In this document: one piece after another, positions 25,461-38,326 of the stretch | Layout of the letters: each line of letters opens with the position of its first letter | Numbering within the stretch: the first letter of the stretch is position 1 | Source of the DNA: Manihot esculenta | Lineage: Eukaryota; Streptophyta; Magnoliopsida; Malpighiales; Euphorbiaceae | Direction: 5' to 3' | Length of the DNA stretch: 64,000 nucleotides | Assembly: GCF_001659605.2 (NCBI RefSeq) | Contig: NC_035161.2 | Coordinates: forward strand, 39,513,956-39,577,955 | Made by a program: the position numbers and the translations under genes | The notes under the pieces: model-generated | Databases searched by the model: none | What the model saw: only the letters and a program-made list of their open reading frames with translations | Told to the model about the DNA's origin: nothing

Positions 25461-27991
25461 ATGGTCGTGCCTTCTCCAACTCCAATGCGCACCAAGAAAA
25501 CCAGAGCTATTGGAATTCCCACCATTGATCTTTCTCTTGATAAGTCTCTTGTTTCTGAGCTGATCGTAACAGCATGCGAGGATTATGGTATCTTCAAGGT
25601 CGTCAATCATGGAGTCAACAAGGAGGTTGTGTCAAGATTGGAGAAGGAAGCTGTTGATTTTTTTGCAAAACCAGCAGCAGAAAAGCAACGTGCTGGACCT
25701 GCTACTCCTTTTGGCTATGGCTGTAAGAACATCGGCTGCAATGGCGATGTGGGTGAGCTTGAATTTCTTCTCCTTCAAACGAATTCTGTATCCATTTCTG
25801 AGAGATCAAGAACCATCTCCAGTTCTGACCCTTCAAAATTCAGGTACCAAAGTCATATCTCATGATTCTTCTGTCTATGCATAAGCATTATTTCTGGGAA
25901 ACATTAGTTTCCGAGAAAAGTTGATGATGGGAAATTGCTTGAAACGATCACAAGGGCTATTAGTTTGTGTAGGTGTAATGTGATACAGGTTCGCGGGGTT
26001 TATGCTCAGTTCGTGGCGTGTTTGATTCATTTTCAACAAATATTTTATTCTTTGATGTGTTTAACGGTTGCCCATTTTTTTATTACAAGGAGAAATTGAA
26101 TATGTGCAAATGGCAATTGGGCCGGTGGATAAGGGAATTTTATTTGAAAAGGAAACCGTGGACGAATTTTATTTTTTAAAAAATAAATTTTAAAATGGTT
26201 GCTATCCCAGAAAAAGACATATTTCCTTTTTATCATTATTTATTTATTTTTATAAGGAATAAACTGTTGATTAAATACCCATCAAAATGATTTCTGTTTT
26301 CTCTTTGAATTTAAATAGCATCTTCATCAACTCAGCAGTTTTTTCTTCTCATCTGACTCAGAACTTTAGTTGCAGATTATTATCTTTTAAATCCTTCATC
26401 TATTGGGTCCTCAGTATTATCAATGAAAAATTAATTATTTAGGTAAACGAGCAGCTTTCTTTGAACTTTATTAGGACATCGTTTTCAATCATTTTACGGT
26501 GTGTGGTTTCTTGTCACGGAATTAAATGGGATTTTGACCTTGGGAATAAAAGAGCAACACGTGCAAGACTGATGTATGAGGATTGAGGAACCACTAGATT
26601 TGCTTGTTAAGCATCTCATCTCATCTCATCTGGTTTCAACAATTCTGATATTTTACTTTTTTTTTTTTTTTTTTGAAAAGGAAACCTTTGCTTTAGCCTT
26701 TAGGTACTCTCAACAACTATTTTCCAACATGGAATACTATACTTCTCTTTTATGGGCCCGAAGCAACAAAATTTAATCACTTACCAGTTACGATAATAAA
26801 TAAATAAATACAATTCTATCTACTTTATTCTTTATGTTTTCTTCAATAGCTACAAAAACCTTCACAAAAGCATATAAACTAAATAGATCCTTCTTGTCTG
26901 AAATAAAATCCCTAGATGCCCCGGTCGCAATTTCCAATTATTCTTCTATAAACAGACATCGGAAAATGATGAGTTTTACTAATATGGTCCCTACTTTTTT
27001 CAATTTTGCTTTTGCCAACAAAAATAAATTCCATAATAAGTGTATATATATATATAATCGCAAGACAAAAAAATATTTTTTTTCTTGGATTTAAATTATT
27101 AACTTCCCAATCAAAGCAAGAAAAAGACACGTAACAGTGGAACCCAGACCTTAAAGTAAGGCTCAGTTTGGAGTTTTTTCTTTTTTTAGAGAAAAAATTA
27201 ATGATTTTAGTCGGTGTTAAGCATTTGCCATTTAAAGAAAAGAAAATCACGAGTGGGTTTTAATTTGTTGTGGCAGTTGTGCTGTGAATGATTACGTAGA
27301 AGAAGTTAGAGAATTGGCATGTGAGATTCTTGATCTCTTGGCAGAGGGATTATGGATGGAAGATAAGCATGTATTCAGTAGGCTAATCAGAGACGTCAAT
27401 AGCGATTCTGTGCTTAGGGTTAATCACTATCCAGCGGTCAAGGAGGTCAAGGATTGGGACCCATCACCTAAGAGGATTGGATTTGGTGAGCATTCTGACC
27501 CTCAAATCATGACCATTTTACGATCCAACGATGTTGCTGGCCTCCAAATTTGCCTGCGTGATGGTTTGTGGGTCCCCGTCCCTCCTGACCCCACCGGATT
27601 CTTCTTAATTGTCGGAGACGCCTTGCAGGTTAGTGTTAAATTATTAATATCATCACATCTATGAATTACCTTATTTTTCTTGTCTTTTTTTCATTAATAC
27701 TAATAATAAATACTACTATTGAAGGTTTTCACGAATGGGAGGCTTCTTAGCGTGAGGCACAGGGCAGTAGCGAACTCGGCGAAGACAAGAATGTCAACGA
27801 TGTACTTCGGAGCACCACCACTAAATGCATGGATTTCTCCTCTGCCGGAGATGGTATCACCCCAGAATCCCAGCAAATATAAGCCCTTCACATGGGGTGA
27901 GTTCAAGAAAGCTGCTTACTCTCTACGACTAGGAGATACTCGTCTTGATCTCTTCAAGATTCACGCCTCCGACCATAAAATCGGCTCTTGA
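25461..27991 (+). CDS. GA2OX1: Gibberellin 2-beta-dioxygenase (C19 type, GA2ox1-like)
   Basis: This Fe(II)/2-oxoglutarate dioxygenase inactivates bioactive GAs and precursors by 2-beta-hydroxylation in the cytosol. Three exons (25461-25843, 27277-27628, 27725-27991) give 333 residues, normal for the family. Exon 1 has the DIOX_N region ([60 protein letters not shown]). Exon 2 has NHYPAV, then [17 protein letters not shown] with the first Fe ligands (H-x-D), and [18 protein letters not shown]. Exon 3 has the distal His (SVRHRAV) and the 2-oxoglutarate-binding R-M-S (TRMSTMYFG). [17 protein letters not shown] and DSDSVLR-type wording point to the GA2ox1/2/3 class rather than the C20 class. Intron 1 is 1433 bases, unusually long and T-rich. 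The start is the first ATG after the CT tract. Confidence 0.94.
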
Positions 27992-29895
27992 CTAAACATC
28001 ATCCATCGTCCTCTCCGAATTATATATAAATATATGAATATACTGTCTCTAGAATTAATGCACCAGTGCACTCTCGACCAATCCAAAAAAATGGAAATTC
28101 TTTTGTAGGTGTAAATAGGCCACAATTGAAGGCTACGGTATCCTTATCTTGTTTGGCAGTTTTTCTTTCATTTTCTTTTCTTTTCTCTTTTGGGCTAGAT
28201 GTGATATGTTATTATTCAAGGGAGATAGAAGTACGTTTACTTAGCTTAATTATTAGCGTATGAAATTCAAAAAAAAAAAATCTCTAAATTACTGTATATC
28301 TATAATATTTCCCTTTTTTAAGGTGCTCGCACTTTCCACTAAGCTATATATTAGCCGGTAGAGGAGAAAAAGGAAAGGCTACCCACGGGAAGATTAATAA
28401 AAATGGCAGTGCTAGCTTTTGAGATAGAGACAGAGACATGAATAGGGCTTTGGACCATGTTGGTAATCACTAACTGGCATTGCTGGAGGTGCAACGCTGC
28501 AATCCAACACATACTAATGATTATTAACTTGGTTAGGTTACCAAACAATCTAATTTACACTTTGAAACAAATTCAGGCAGACTATATCTAAAAACAAAAG
28601 TACTTCAAATTGCATATAGGGTTACGTAAATTTCCACATGGCAAAGCTTGACCAATTTGTACTTGCTACTCTTACACTGCAGACTTCTATTTTCTTCATC
28701 TGAATTATATAATGTACACAATCTGCTCGTAAAAATGACTGAAACAACATGCCTGTGCTTAGATGTGGATGGTGAGTGTTGAGTTGATTTAATTAGGTAT
28801 ACCTAGGACAATTACATGATACCAAAGCCTCAGCTCAATCTCATTATACCCTTCACTAATAAATTGGTTTAGGGTCATGATCATTTGTCCAATTGTGTGT
28901 TCAAATATTATGATCCATCTGATGCAGACACTTATAGAGATCAGTAAACCTATGGTTAGCTACTGGTCTCTCTAGCTAGGACTATGATTAATAAATGAAT
29001 AAAGAGATCAATTATGGAGAGATTAGGGCATCCCTATCTCTATGTATATTTTTATATATTGCCCATTTTCAATCTCACCAAACGATGACAGCAGAGAAGT
29101 AGCTAGGTCAATCAAACTGTATATTAAGCTTGCTAAATTAACTAGTGTTTTTGAAGAAGGTTAGGTACGAAGACGATAATGACTTAAAAAGATGGATGCA
29201 GCCTAATTAATTAGGCTATTTTAAGCAACTTACTTCTCTGGGGAAATTTCCTAGATTGCATGTATATATCATTTGGTGAAATCCCATTTCCTTATTTGAT
29301 GTGTTTTTCATGATAAATCTATCTAAACGTCCCAATATTATAAATAGGCCTCACTTGATTAATCAAGTTTATAAATACTTTATAAGAATTCACATATTAC
29401 TACAAAATATATTCAAAAATATATATATTAGTTTTGAAAATTTTTAATATGTTTTATTCTTTTGCTATATAATAATATTATTTTTTAATTATAAATAAAA
29501 TATTTTGTAAACAATCCATTATAGAAAAAATTGTAGTATATATACCTTTGTTTTTCATTTATTATAATTATTATTTTGAAATAGAAATTGGAGATGGAAA
29601 AGTAGAACGGATACCACCAAATTAAACGTGTGAGTGTTTATTTTAAGGCGAAAAAGACCCATGTTCTTTTTTTTGAAACCATAAAATACATGGATTGTAA
29701 TAAAATAATACGTACATGGACGGTAATAAAATGATACATAGAATGGTGCGAACTTATTTTCATTATTATAATAGAAATAAATGAGTATTCCATTTTAGGT
29801 AATTTTTTATTTAATTTTTAGAATACCTGCACAATATTCTAAATCTTCTTTTGGATATACCAAAATAAGTATAAAATACATGGGAAATGGAGTTG
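27992..29895. other. Intergenic region between convergent GA2ox and pectinesterase genes
   Basis: The two genes point towards each other, so this holds two 3' UTRs and AT-rich spacer (for example 29380-29560). No open frame or repeat of note was recognised. Confidence 0.6.
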
Positions 29896-31825
29896 TCATG
29901 GTGTAATAAGCCAGGTATCTCCGTCAACATAGTAAGTCCCTATAAAAGGCACAGCCTCTTCATCTGTGAGAACTCGTGCCCATGGAACCCTTCCTGTGAA
30001 GTTGGCTCCAGGTCCACTGCACTTGTACTCTGCATAAAACACTCTCCTGAAACAACATCCACAGGAAAAAAAATGAAATCCTCCATTGTTAATTGTGATT
30101 TATTATCATCTTAATTTAAAGAGAGAGTGATTGAACATACGTGTCACGCTTTTGGTCGCCCCAGTCATTCCAACCTTGAGGAAGAACAACCTTGTCCATG
30201 AAAGTGTAAGAGAAGACAACCCTGGAATAATCACCCCAAGCTCTGCCTAGGTAGACCAATCCACTCCCTGTCACTACACAGTCTTTGAATGAAAACCCAC
30301 TTTCCAATGACAAATTGCTGCGTTTTTGAGCAGTGAGAGATGCCACCTTCTTGGATATGGAGTTTAAATGGCAATTCTGCACATTGTCGAACATGAGATA
30401 TGATTAGGCCTGTTCCCAGAACAAATGATGATATTAATTGGGTTCTGAGTTAACCTCGTAGAGAGACCTTCCAGAGCCAAAGATGAAATCCACAGAGCCC
30501 TGGATGAAACAGTTGTTGAAATAGTGAAGTCCCTTGTGATCGTAAAGAGTGTCTTGGCTCCCATGAAAGCTGCAGTTGTAAAATGCTGCCTTTGTCCCTG
30601 ATATTCGAAGTGCCACGGCTTGTCCTCCTTTGGACCCTATCTCGTGCGGAGCTGTGTTCTGCAATTTTAATTATTAACATATAAAATTCCATAATCGACT
30701 TTTTTTTTTCTGTTCAAATTTTGATACGCAGTATTAGGATTTTATTTGGTAAAAATTTAAGCTTTTGCCTATTTACAATATATGTATTTGAATTTAAAAC
30801 CCCACTTACAATTATTTATTTAAAAATCTACCAACTAATGGGTAAATTTATTCACATGCATGTGTTTCTGTAATGTGATTTGGGATTTTTTTTTTTTTAA
30901 AAAAAAAAAGAATTTTATAGTGAGGTCTGCATAATATGGACTGGAATTTGAAGACCCGTGAAAGTTTGCAGTGTTACATGTATTTTTTCTTTTTTTTGGA
31001 ATATCAATGGAATCTCAATGCTAGATTGCCAACTTTGTCATATACTATCCAAATTCATGGTAGATTTTATATTATTAGGATATATATATATATATACCAA
31101 AGCAACCTATTTTTCAGTTTGCCATGAAGGGATTTAATCTTAATACATTACCTCAAATTTAACGTTGATGGCTATAAAATAATCTGCATCAACAGCAACA
31201 GTTGCACTCTGAAACGTCCTCAATGGCATCCCATCTTTTCCAGAGACTGATGATGCAGTATCATTGCCAGTAATAATTGGTGGATCACTTGAATCCCCCA
31301 TAAATGTAATGAAGGGCAATGTTCTTGGGATGGCAATCTTTTCTCTATAGCCATTAATCAACTTTAGTATAATTAAGATTTAATTAACTAAACTTAGCAG
31401 AATTCATTAAAAATAGAAGTTGAGGAAGTTATACCTTGAAAATGATAACATACAACATACCTGTACACGCCTGGTTTGATGGCTATTATAACTCTCCTGG
31501 TGTTGTATGGAGGAATGCTTTTAAGAGCTTCCGTTATGGTCTTGAAATCGCCAGTCCCATTCTGGTTAACTGTTATTGACACATTGTGCATCTCAGCTTT
31601 CCTTAACTTGTCATCAAGGTTAGCTTTTCCACCAGTACTAATCCCTGCAGATGGCTGAGTGGTTGGTTTGGCTTCGAGGATCGCCTTCCTCCGGTGATGA
31701 TCAATGTTCCAAGATACCCATTTGTTATAATCTGTTTCTGCGTCTAAAACAGATGAAGACAGCTTTAAACAACTGGAAATAGTTGATAATAAGAGAAGGA
31801 GATAGATATGGTTTTTTAAAGCCAT
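29896..31825 (-). CDS. Pectinesterase (pectin methylesterase), secreted, without PMEI pro-region
   Basis: This carbohydrate-esterase family 8 enzyme removes methyl esters from wall homogalacturonan. Five exons in consistent phase (31461-31825, 31152-31344, 30455-30658, 30141-30376, 29896-30046) give 382 residues. The N-terminus has a hydrophobic signal peptide ([20 protein letters not shown]). The catalytic domain starts at [20 protein letters not shown]. Active-site motifs are present: [11 protein letters not shown] (catalytic Gln region and general-acid Asp), [14 protein letters not shown] (nucleophile Asp), and [14 protein letters not shown] with the substrate Arg (the family usually has YLGRPW). 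It ends [14 protein letters not shown]. There is no inhibitor-like pro-domain, so it is a type-II PME; length and motifs resemble the PME53/PME8 kind of sequence. Apoplast location is inferred from the signal peptide. Confidence 0.93.
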
Positions 31826-34443
31826 GAGAATGCTGGGATTTGATAGTGCTGCATGTTTGGAGAATATAAAATGCCAATCTGCGAGTGTATGTACTGTACA
31901 ACGAGAGAGGCTTAGAGGGTATGGAGTGCGGAGAATGGACTACGGAATTTGGCACTGTCTGGATATTGGTTTTACAATATTAACCTTCTGCCTGTGGTTA
32001 TGGCCTTATTTTAATTCCAAGAATAAATGAATTTGCAGATGGGCATTTTGGGGACAGAGTGATTGATTCAGTGGGGTCCCATTAATGGAGGAGAGGAATG
32101 TGGAAGCATAGCTGGAATCCAAATAGGCCATTGTTTGCATGTGTTAGTACAAGACTGGGCACCAGAAACAGTGTAGTGGTGTACAGAAATTTAGGCATTG
32201 AGAGAGAATACCCTACCTCCGATGTCCATATATGTTGGTGGGTGGCCGGTGGGGCTCAACGTCAGATCTCCCACCGAAATTCGAAGCCGCGTTTAGCCCA
32301 TTTGAAACTGAAACCTTCAAGTCCAGATCAGCTAATTTCCTCTTGCAGCCCATTGGCCTTTTCAGATTATGGGTTTCCAAGAATGGAAGTGGGCCTCTCC
32401 TCCCTAGCCTTCATATAAGTGTCTTTTTTTTTAGTTATTTATTTCCCTTCTGTTATTCTGGGTTCTACAATTTAAGTGCATTTTTTTTCCCTTTTTTTAA
32501 AATAAATATTAAAATATATTTAAAGTTTTGAATGTAATTTTGTAATTATTAAATCAAATTTATTATAATAATTTTAAAGATATAATTTATTTTGACCTAT
32601 TAATTTAAAAAATCATAATTTTGTGATTTTTATATTTATAGTTAAAATTTTTAATTTTAAATTTAAAAATCTCAATTTTTAAATTTATCATAATTATAAT
32701 AACATTTTAAATTAAAAAAATTGCTAATCCGTCAACCCTTAATCAATATTTTATTGAATCCCATTTTCCATTTTAAATAATTATTTAATTTTAACATAAT
32801 ACTGACTTTAATATAAATTCAAATGTATATTATGATTTTATTATTTTTATTTTGTTTTATCCCATAAAAGAATATTTTATTTTTTGGTAAATAATTAATA
32901 TAGTTGAAAATGGTTTAGAAAACGAGCAAGGGAATTGAAATAAGATAACGTAAGCAATGACTGCATATGCTTATTCATTTCTAGAAACCCAATAAACTAT
33001 TAACCCAACAATATCCCACTAACCCAAATTTACTTTTGAGCTTTGTTTACGTAGTTGGCCTTCACGACTCAGACCAAAGCCAATGCAAGGACCTTCAAAG
33101 ACAGGCTGCTAATATTTTTCCAATCACCTGTTTAGTGTTTATTATATATAATGTAATCCCACTTGACTCTCGATCATTTCTCAAATTAATATCATCACCA
33201 AGCTACAGGAGACCAGTTGACACTAGTTTTTTTTTTTTTTTTTTTTAAATATATTTGAAAATTGGGTTATAGTAATGAATTGTTGACATTGGGGAATAGA
33301 TATTTGATTTGTGTGTCCAATGAATATTGAGCCTTCCTCTCTGATTCAAGAGTTTCGGCGAATGCAATTGAGTGGTTGAGTCTCTCAATGTTTTCATTAT
33401 TTATTACTTATGGTTTATATTGCTACTCCACAAAATATCCAATCAATAAAAAAAGAAATCTGACTATAATTTGAAAACTCGTAGAGGTTTTTTACCATGC
33501 ATACAATGTTTTAAATATGAAAACTTACTTACCAAAATCGCTTTGAAGAGAAGTTTTTCTTTTAATATTATTTTATTTTCATTAATTAAGAATATTAACT
33601 ATATATACATTGATTTTTTTTTCATTCTCATCCGCAGCTGATTATTAGGTTAGATTTAATAAAAATGATATAAAAGAATTAATTTTAAATTTTATGATAA
33701 ATTTAATTAAATTTAATTTCTGCTGTCGTCCGTTTTGAGTTCCATAATAATTTTTTGGAAAGAAAATTTTGTGATATACTATTTTGAAATTTTAATTAGG
33801 TCAATTTTATATTTTAATTATTTTTAAATTTTTTTTTATAATTTTTGATGTTATGATTTTTTTAATTATAAATAGTTATTTTTTTAATTGTTTAAAATTT
33901 TTTTAATTTTTAAAAATTTAATAAAAATATTCAATTTTTAAATTTCATTTTAATCAAATGTTACTAATTAAAACCAACTCTAATTTTCACCTTTTTCGAA
34001 AATAAATAAACAATAAAATGAAATTTTCTTTATCTATATATGTTAATGTACATATAACAAATATACTTTCAGGATGTTTTAGATTTCTTTTTTTTTTTTT
34101 CACTATGCAACTAAAATCATTAGAATACGAGCATGTGTAGATGATTAGATCAAAACCTTACACGTGTAGTAAGAGAACATTATTGAGAATATAGACTTGG
34201 AATTTGATTGTGATTGAACATAGAAACCATTGATGAAATTAGATGAGAAATTGTTTTTCTTCTAAAGGATCTTTAAAGACTAAAGATCACATAATCATAT
34301 GTAAAACGTCCATCTCTGTACATGGTAATGTGCGTAATGTTAGTGGCTGGAATTTGCTACTTTTGAAGCCAGCACGAAATCGCAGAATGTTCAAACACCT
34401 GATGCGTCACGCAAGCTAACTCATAAATTATAATCCCAATATA
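31826..34443. other. Intergenic region
   Basis: The left end is the pectinesterase promoter. The rest is AT-rich (notably 32500-32920 and 33540-34030), with a T run near 33228-33246. Open frames of up to about 100 codons near 32100-32500 show no recognisable family and no codon bias I could argue for. Confidence 0.6.
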
Positions 34444-35470
34444 TCAAATCAGTTGCTGCTGTAGAAACCAAATATTCTCCTGATTCCATAAACTATCCAG
34501 TGATTCTTCAGCTAGTGTCTCCATTTCCACCCACCTGTTAGATTCTTCTTCAGAGTATAAACCATATAAATTTTGTTTATTTGGTTGATTTTGATACTTT
34601 GTCACGCTTGACACCAAAGAAACTTGGGTTTCCAAAGACTCCGATGAGGTCCTTGATGGCTCTGGCATCATCCACTCAATCATGGGGTCGTTCATTTGCA
34701 CGGCTTCACTACTTGGAGGGATATCATTGTGGTTATCTTTGTAGCTTGAGTATGTGGTGGATTGATCTGTGGGAGACCTAGATGCAGCTTGAATTCTCTC
34801 GATTAATCGAGGTATCCAAATATGGCGCATTGAGTCTCTGAATTGTTTGCTATTAACATCGCATTTGAGCTGCTTTGCCTGCTTTTGGACTCTGGTTCTC
34901 CAATAGTTCTTGATCTCATTGTCTGTTCTGCCAGGCAATTGCTGGGCTATTTTTGACCACCTTTAAAGATTCAAGCCACATGAATAAAGTTAGATTATGC
35001 CTTGAAACACGTAGTATTCTGCTAATGCTACGAATGAATAAAAGAAAGAGAAAGTACCTGTTGCCCCAGCGAGAATGGAGTTCGAGAATCAGGAGCTGTT
35101 CTTGGAGAGTTATGTTCCCACGTCGAATATCTGGCCGCAAGTAGTTTAACCATCTCAACCTACAGCTCTTACCAGTCCGTTTCAATCCTGTACGAATCAA
35201 GATTCATGGATTCAGGAAAACGAAAAAGATAAAAAGGTAGCCATAAATGTAGTTGCTGCTTAGATACAAGTGCAGTGAAGATAAAGGCAAAAAAGGTGAA
35301 GTGTGGTCACCTGCGCAGCGAGCAGCAGTATTCCAACGTCCTTCACCGTGGATGGCAACGTACTCGGCAAGTATGACGTCCTCCTCCGCCGTCCATGGAC
35401 CTTTCTTTATATCGATATTCTCTTCGTTCTGGTAAGTTGCACAATCGTGGTTTCTTACTTGAGTGTCCAT
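34444..35470 (-). CDS. MYB2: R2R3-MYB transcription factor, subgroup 20 (MYB2-like)
   Basis: Subgroup 20 MYBs (MYB2, MYB62, MYB78, MYB108, MYB112, MYB116) act in stress, hormone and senescence responses. Three exons (35311-35470, 35058-35187, 34444-34960) give 268 residues. The R2 repeat runs from [17 protein letters not shown] through [19 protein letters not shown], and R3 from [20 protein letters not shown] to [18 protein letters not shown]. Intron positions match the standard R2R3-MYB pattern. After R3, [12 protein letters not shown] and the [10 protein letters not shown] motif mark subgroup 20. The C-terminus ...ENIWFLQQQ resembles the MYB2 end. The ATG at 35470 is the start; an upstream in-frame TTG-led extension is not an initiator. 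MYB2 rather than another member is inferred from the C-terminus and the conserved neighbourhood. Confidence 0.92.
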
Positions 35471-36837
35471 TTCTTCGATCAAGATGAGCAGAAAGGTGAG
35501 AGCGGAGTTGCAGATTTTGGCAAGTGTGATATTGAAATTGAGATTAGGGATGAAGATTAGATAGATAAGCAGTTATATATATATATATATATACATAGAG
35601 AGGAGAGTATTGAGGTAAAAGATAGATACTAGAAGACTTTGACCAGATAAAGTAATCATGGGACGGCATGCGTATTGGTCAGGTCAAATTAATTAGTATT
35701 TTTATTTTTAAATATTTATAGATTGGGGCTATTTTTAAAATTTGGGTTTGACCATTGACTTTTCAACTTTCTAACACATGCACACTGGAATAGAGCTATG
35801 AGTCCAAGTAGATGCTGAGTGGGTTCTTTTTCTATGACGTCTAAGACTAAAATTTTTGTAGCTCTTTGCAAACTTCCGTTTGGACCAACTGCTTGGTATC
35901 ACAATTACTCTAAACTAAAATATTTGTGCGACGTAGTGGATTTAGGAGAAAAGAATTATTCGAGTTGAGATGAAACCGTCTAAAGTATTAGTGATTCACA
36001 ATATTTGAAAATTTGATCCTGCCTTAATAATTTTATTTAATTTAATTATAATAAAAACGTTACAAATTTAGTAAGAAAAAATATAATATTCAATTATTTC
36101 GGTATATCTGCATTCCACGTCGACAGAATACATAAAATTAAAATTATATATCATAATTAGTATAAAATTATTAAATATAAAATAAATATTAACTCTTTGT
36201 AATTTGAAAGAAAGGCTAATAAATAAAGCATAAATTCTCTTCTTGCAAGTCTTTTTAAGCACGTAAGCTGCCTAAATTCCATCAAAATACATTTTTAAGC
36301 TAAAAGTAAAAAAGAAATAAAAATATATAAATAAATGAAAGAAGAATAAATTCTATAAAGATGAATTTTGGATATTTACACACTTTAATTACTTTATTTA
36401 ATGTTTCAGTTAAATGGTGAAAAGTGAAAATATATATTCCAAAAGAGAAAAAATGGTCAAAAGAGTTTTAAATTGAATATAAAATAAATTACCCTAAGTG
36501 GTTGCGGTAGAAATTCCCTTAATAATTTTTTTTGGGAATCGGTAGTGGAAATAAAATAATATTTTTTTATTTAATAACATATATTATAATTTTTATTTTA
36601 ATAATTTTTTTTGAAATGATATTTTAATAATATTTAAACGTTATATATATCAATATTGTTATAAAAAAAATAATCAAATTCAAAAATGTTATTGTAATGC
36701 TTTTACATTTATTCTGTAAGGAAACTTCCATTCCGTTAAAATAAAATAATATTGTACAAACAACCTCATAAAAATATGAAACCTTAAGTTTAAATGTAAT
36801 CAAATACATAAATAAAAAAATTAATTAAAAAGTAAAA

Positions 36838-37563
36838 TTTACTATTTAATAATGAATTATTGTCCCATTTTAAAAAAATAAATTAATTATTATCGTTATT
36901 AATAAATTAATTTTTATATTTTTAAAAATTTATTAAAATATTATTTTTTTTAACATATCTGCTCTCTCTTTTTTTAAAAATAGATAAAAAAAATTTAAAA
37001 CTCAAATTTTCTCAAAAATAACCACCATCCACCTTCTTTCTCAATAATCTAATTTTTTCTTCTTCTTCCTCAATAATCCAATTTTTAAATTTTTTTAAAA
37101 ATTTTTTCTTCCTCTTCAATAACCAAAATTTTAAAATTAAATTCATCTTCCTCTTTCTCAATAACCCAAATTTTAGAATCCAATTCTTCTTCCTCCTCCT
37201 ATAACCCAAGTTTTAAAATTTAATTCTCCTTCTTATATCTCAAGGATCCAATTTTTAAAATTTAAATTTTATTTTTCTTTTTCTTCTTTCTTAATAATTT
37301 AATTTTTTACAAAATAGAAAAAAAAATAATATTAATCTTTTGATATATTTTTAACGATAAAAATAAGTGAAATTGAATGAGAGAATTATTTCGTTGATAA
37401 AAAATAATAAAAATATTTTAATAAATTTTTAAAAATATAAAAATTAATTTATTAATAATTTCGTTGATAAAAAATAATAAAAATATTTTAATAATTTTTT
37501 AAAAATATAAAAATTAATTTATTAATAATTAATAATGGTAATATTTAAGAATTAAATAATAAA
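36838..37563. mobile_element. MITE-like inverted-repeat element (~0.7 kb)
   Basis: The left arm (about 36838-36950) and the right arm (about 37390-37563) are inverted complements. The best core, ATTAATAAATTAATTTTTAT.., is about 43 bases and nearly perfect; the outer ends ATTTAYTATTTAAT also match. Between the arms is a CT-rich degenerate tandem repeat (CTTCYTCNTCAATAAYCCAA) at about 37030-37260. The right arm contains a ~66-bp tandem duplication (about 37391-37456 and 37457-37521). No transposase frame is present. Confidence 0.7.
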
Positions 37564-38000
37564 TTAAAAAAAAAACTCAAAATTCTAAGTTGGGTGGAGG
37601 GCACCTTAGTGTCGGTAGCTATGTACTGGTTTAGAAATATATGTGTTTTGAGTTGAAATTTTGCAAATAATTTAGTCTCTAGCATGTTGCCAATAATTCT
37701 TGTGTCAACTTTAGGGAAAAATTACATAGTGCCAAACACCACTCAATTAAAATTAGGTCGTAGTAATATGGTTGTCACCCTTTTGCTTTGCCCAGAAAAT
37801 TCTATTTTAAACCCACCATAATCGTGTAAAATTGGTATGGTATGCTAGTGGAATCATTATGGATGACTAACCAAGACAGATCATAACATTCATGTTTTAA
37901 ATGTCCAAAGCCATGCACTTCTGTTTCCGTACCCATTTTTCCATAATTATGACTTTGATTATTATTATTACTATTATTATTTATGATAATTTATTATTTA

Positions 38001-38326
38001 ATTTTTATAATATAAAAAAACACATTAATTAATTTATTAAATTTAAAAAGTATATTAAAACATTCATAAAATATTAAAATTTTTTATTAATAATCATTCG
38101 TTTAATTTTAAAATATGGAGTGTTTTATTATCAATTCTTATAATATAAAAAAAATTTATTAATTGATCTCTTAAATTTATAAAAATAGATTAATTAATTT
38201 TTTTTAATATTTAATGATTAAAATTAATAAAATAAATAATTAATAAAATTTTAAAAATTTTAAAAATATTTTAATTATAATTTTAAAAATTAAAAATTAA
38301 TTAAATTTTTTTTATATTATAGAAAT
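38001..38326. mobile_element. MITE-like AT-rich inverted-repeat element
   Basis: The left end ATTTTTATAATATAAAAAAA and the inverted right end ATTTCTATAATATAAAAAAA face each other and continue as imperfect TTAATTAATTT arms. A third copy of TATAATATAAAAAAAA lies internally near 38139-38154, suggesting two overlapping or nested copies. Confidence 0.5.

Noticed and set aside
25461..25865. GA2ox exon 1 read as a stand-alone truncated gene
   Set aside because: A GT donor at 25844 joins in phase to 27277, giving a full-length 333-residue enzyme.
32098..32531. Overlapping ~100-codon open frames downstream of the pectinesterase promoter
   Set aside because: No recognisable domain, two frames open at once, and no splice partners; likely chance.
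37012..37209. Lys/Arg/Leu-rich minus-strand open frame
   Set aside because: Translation of the CT-rich tandem repeat within an inverted-repeat element.
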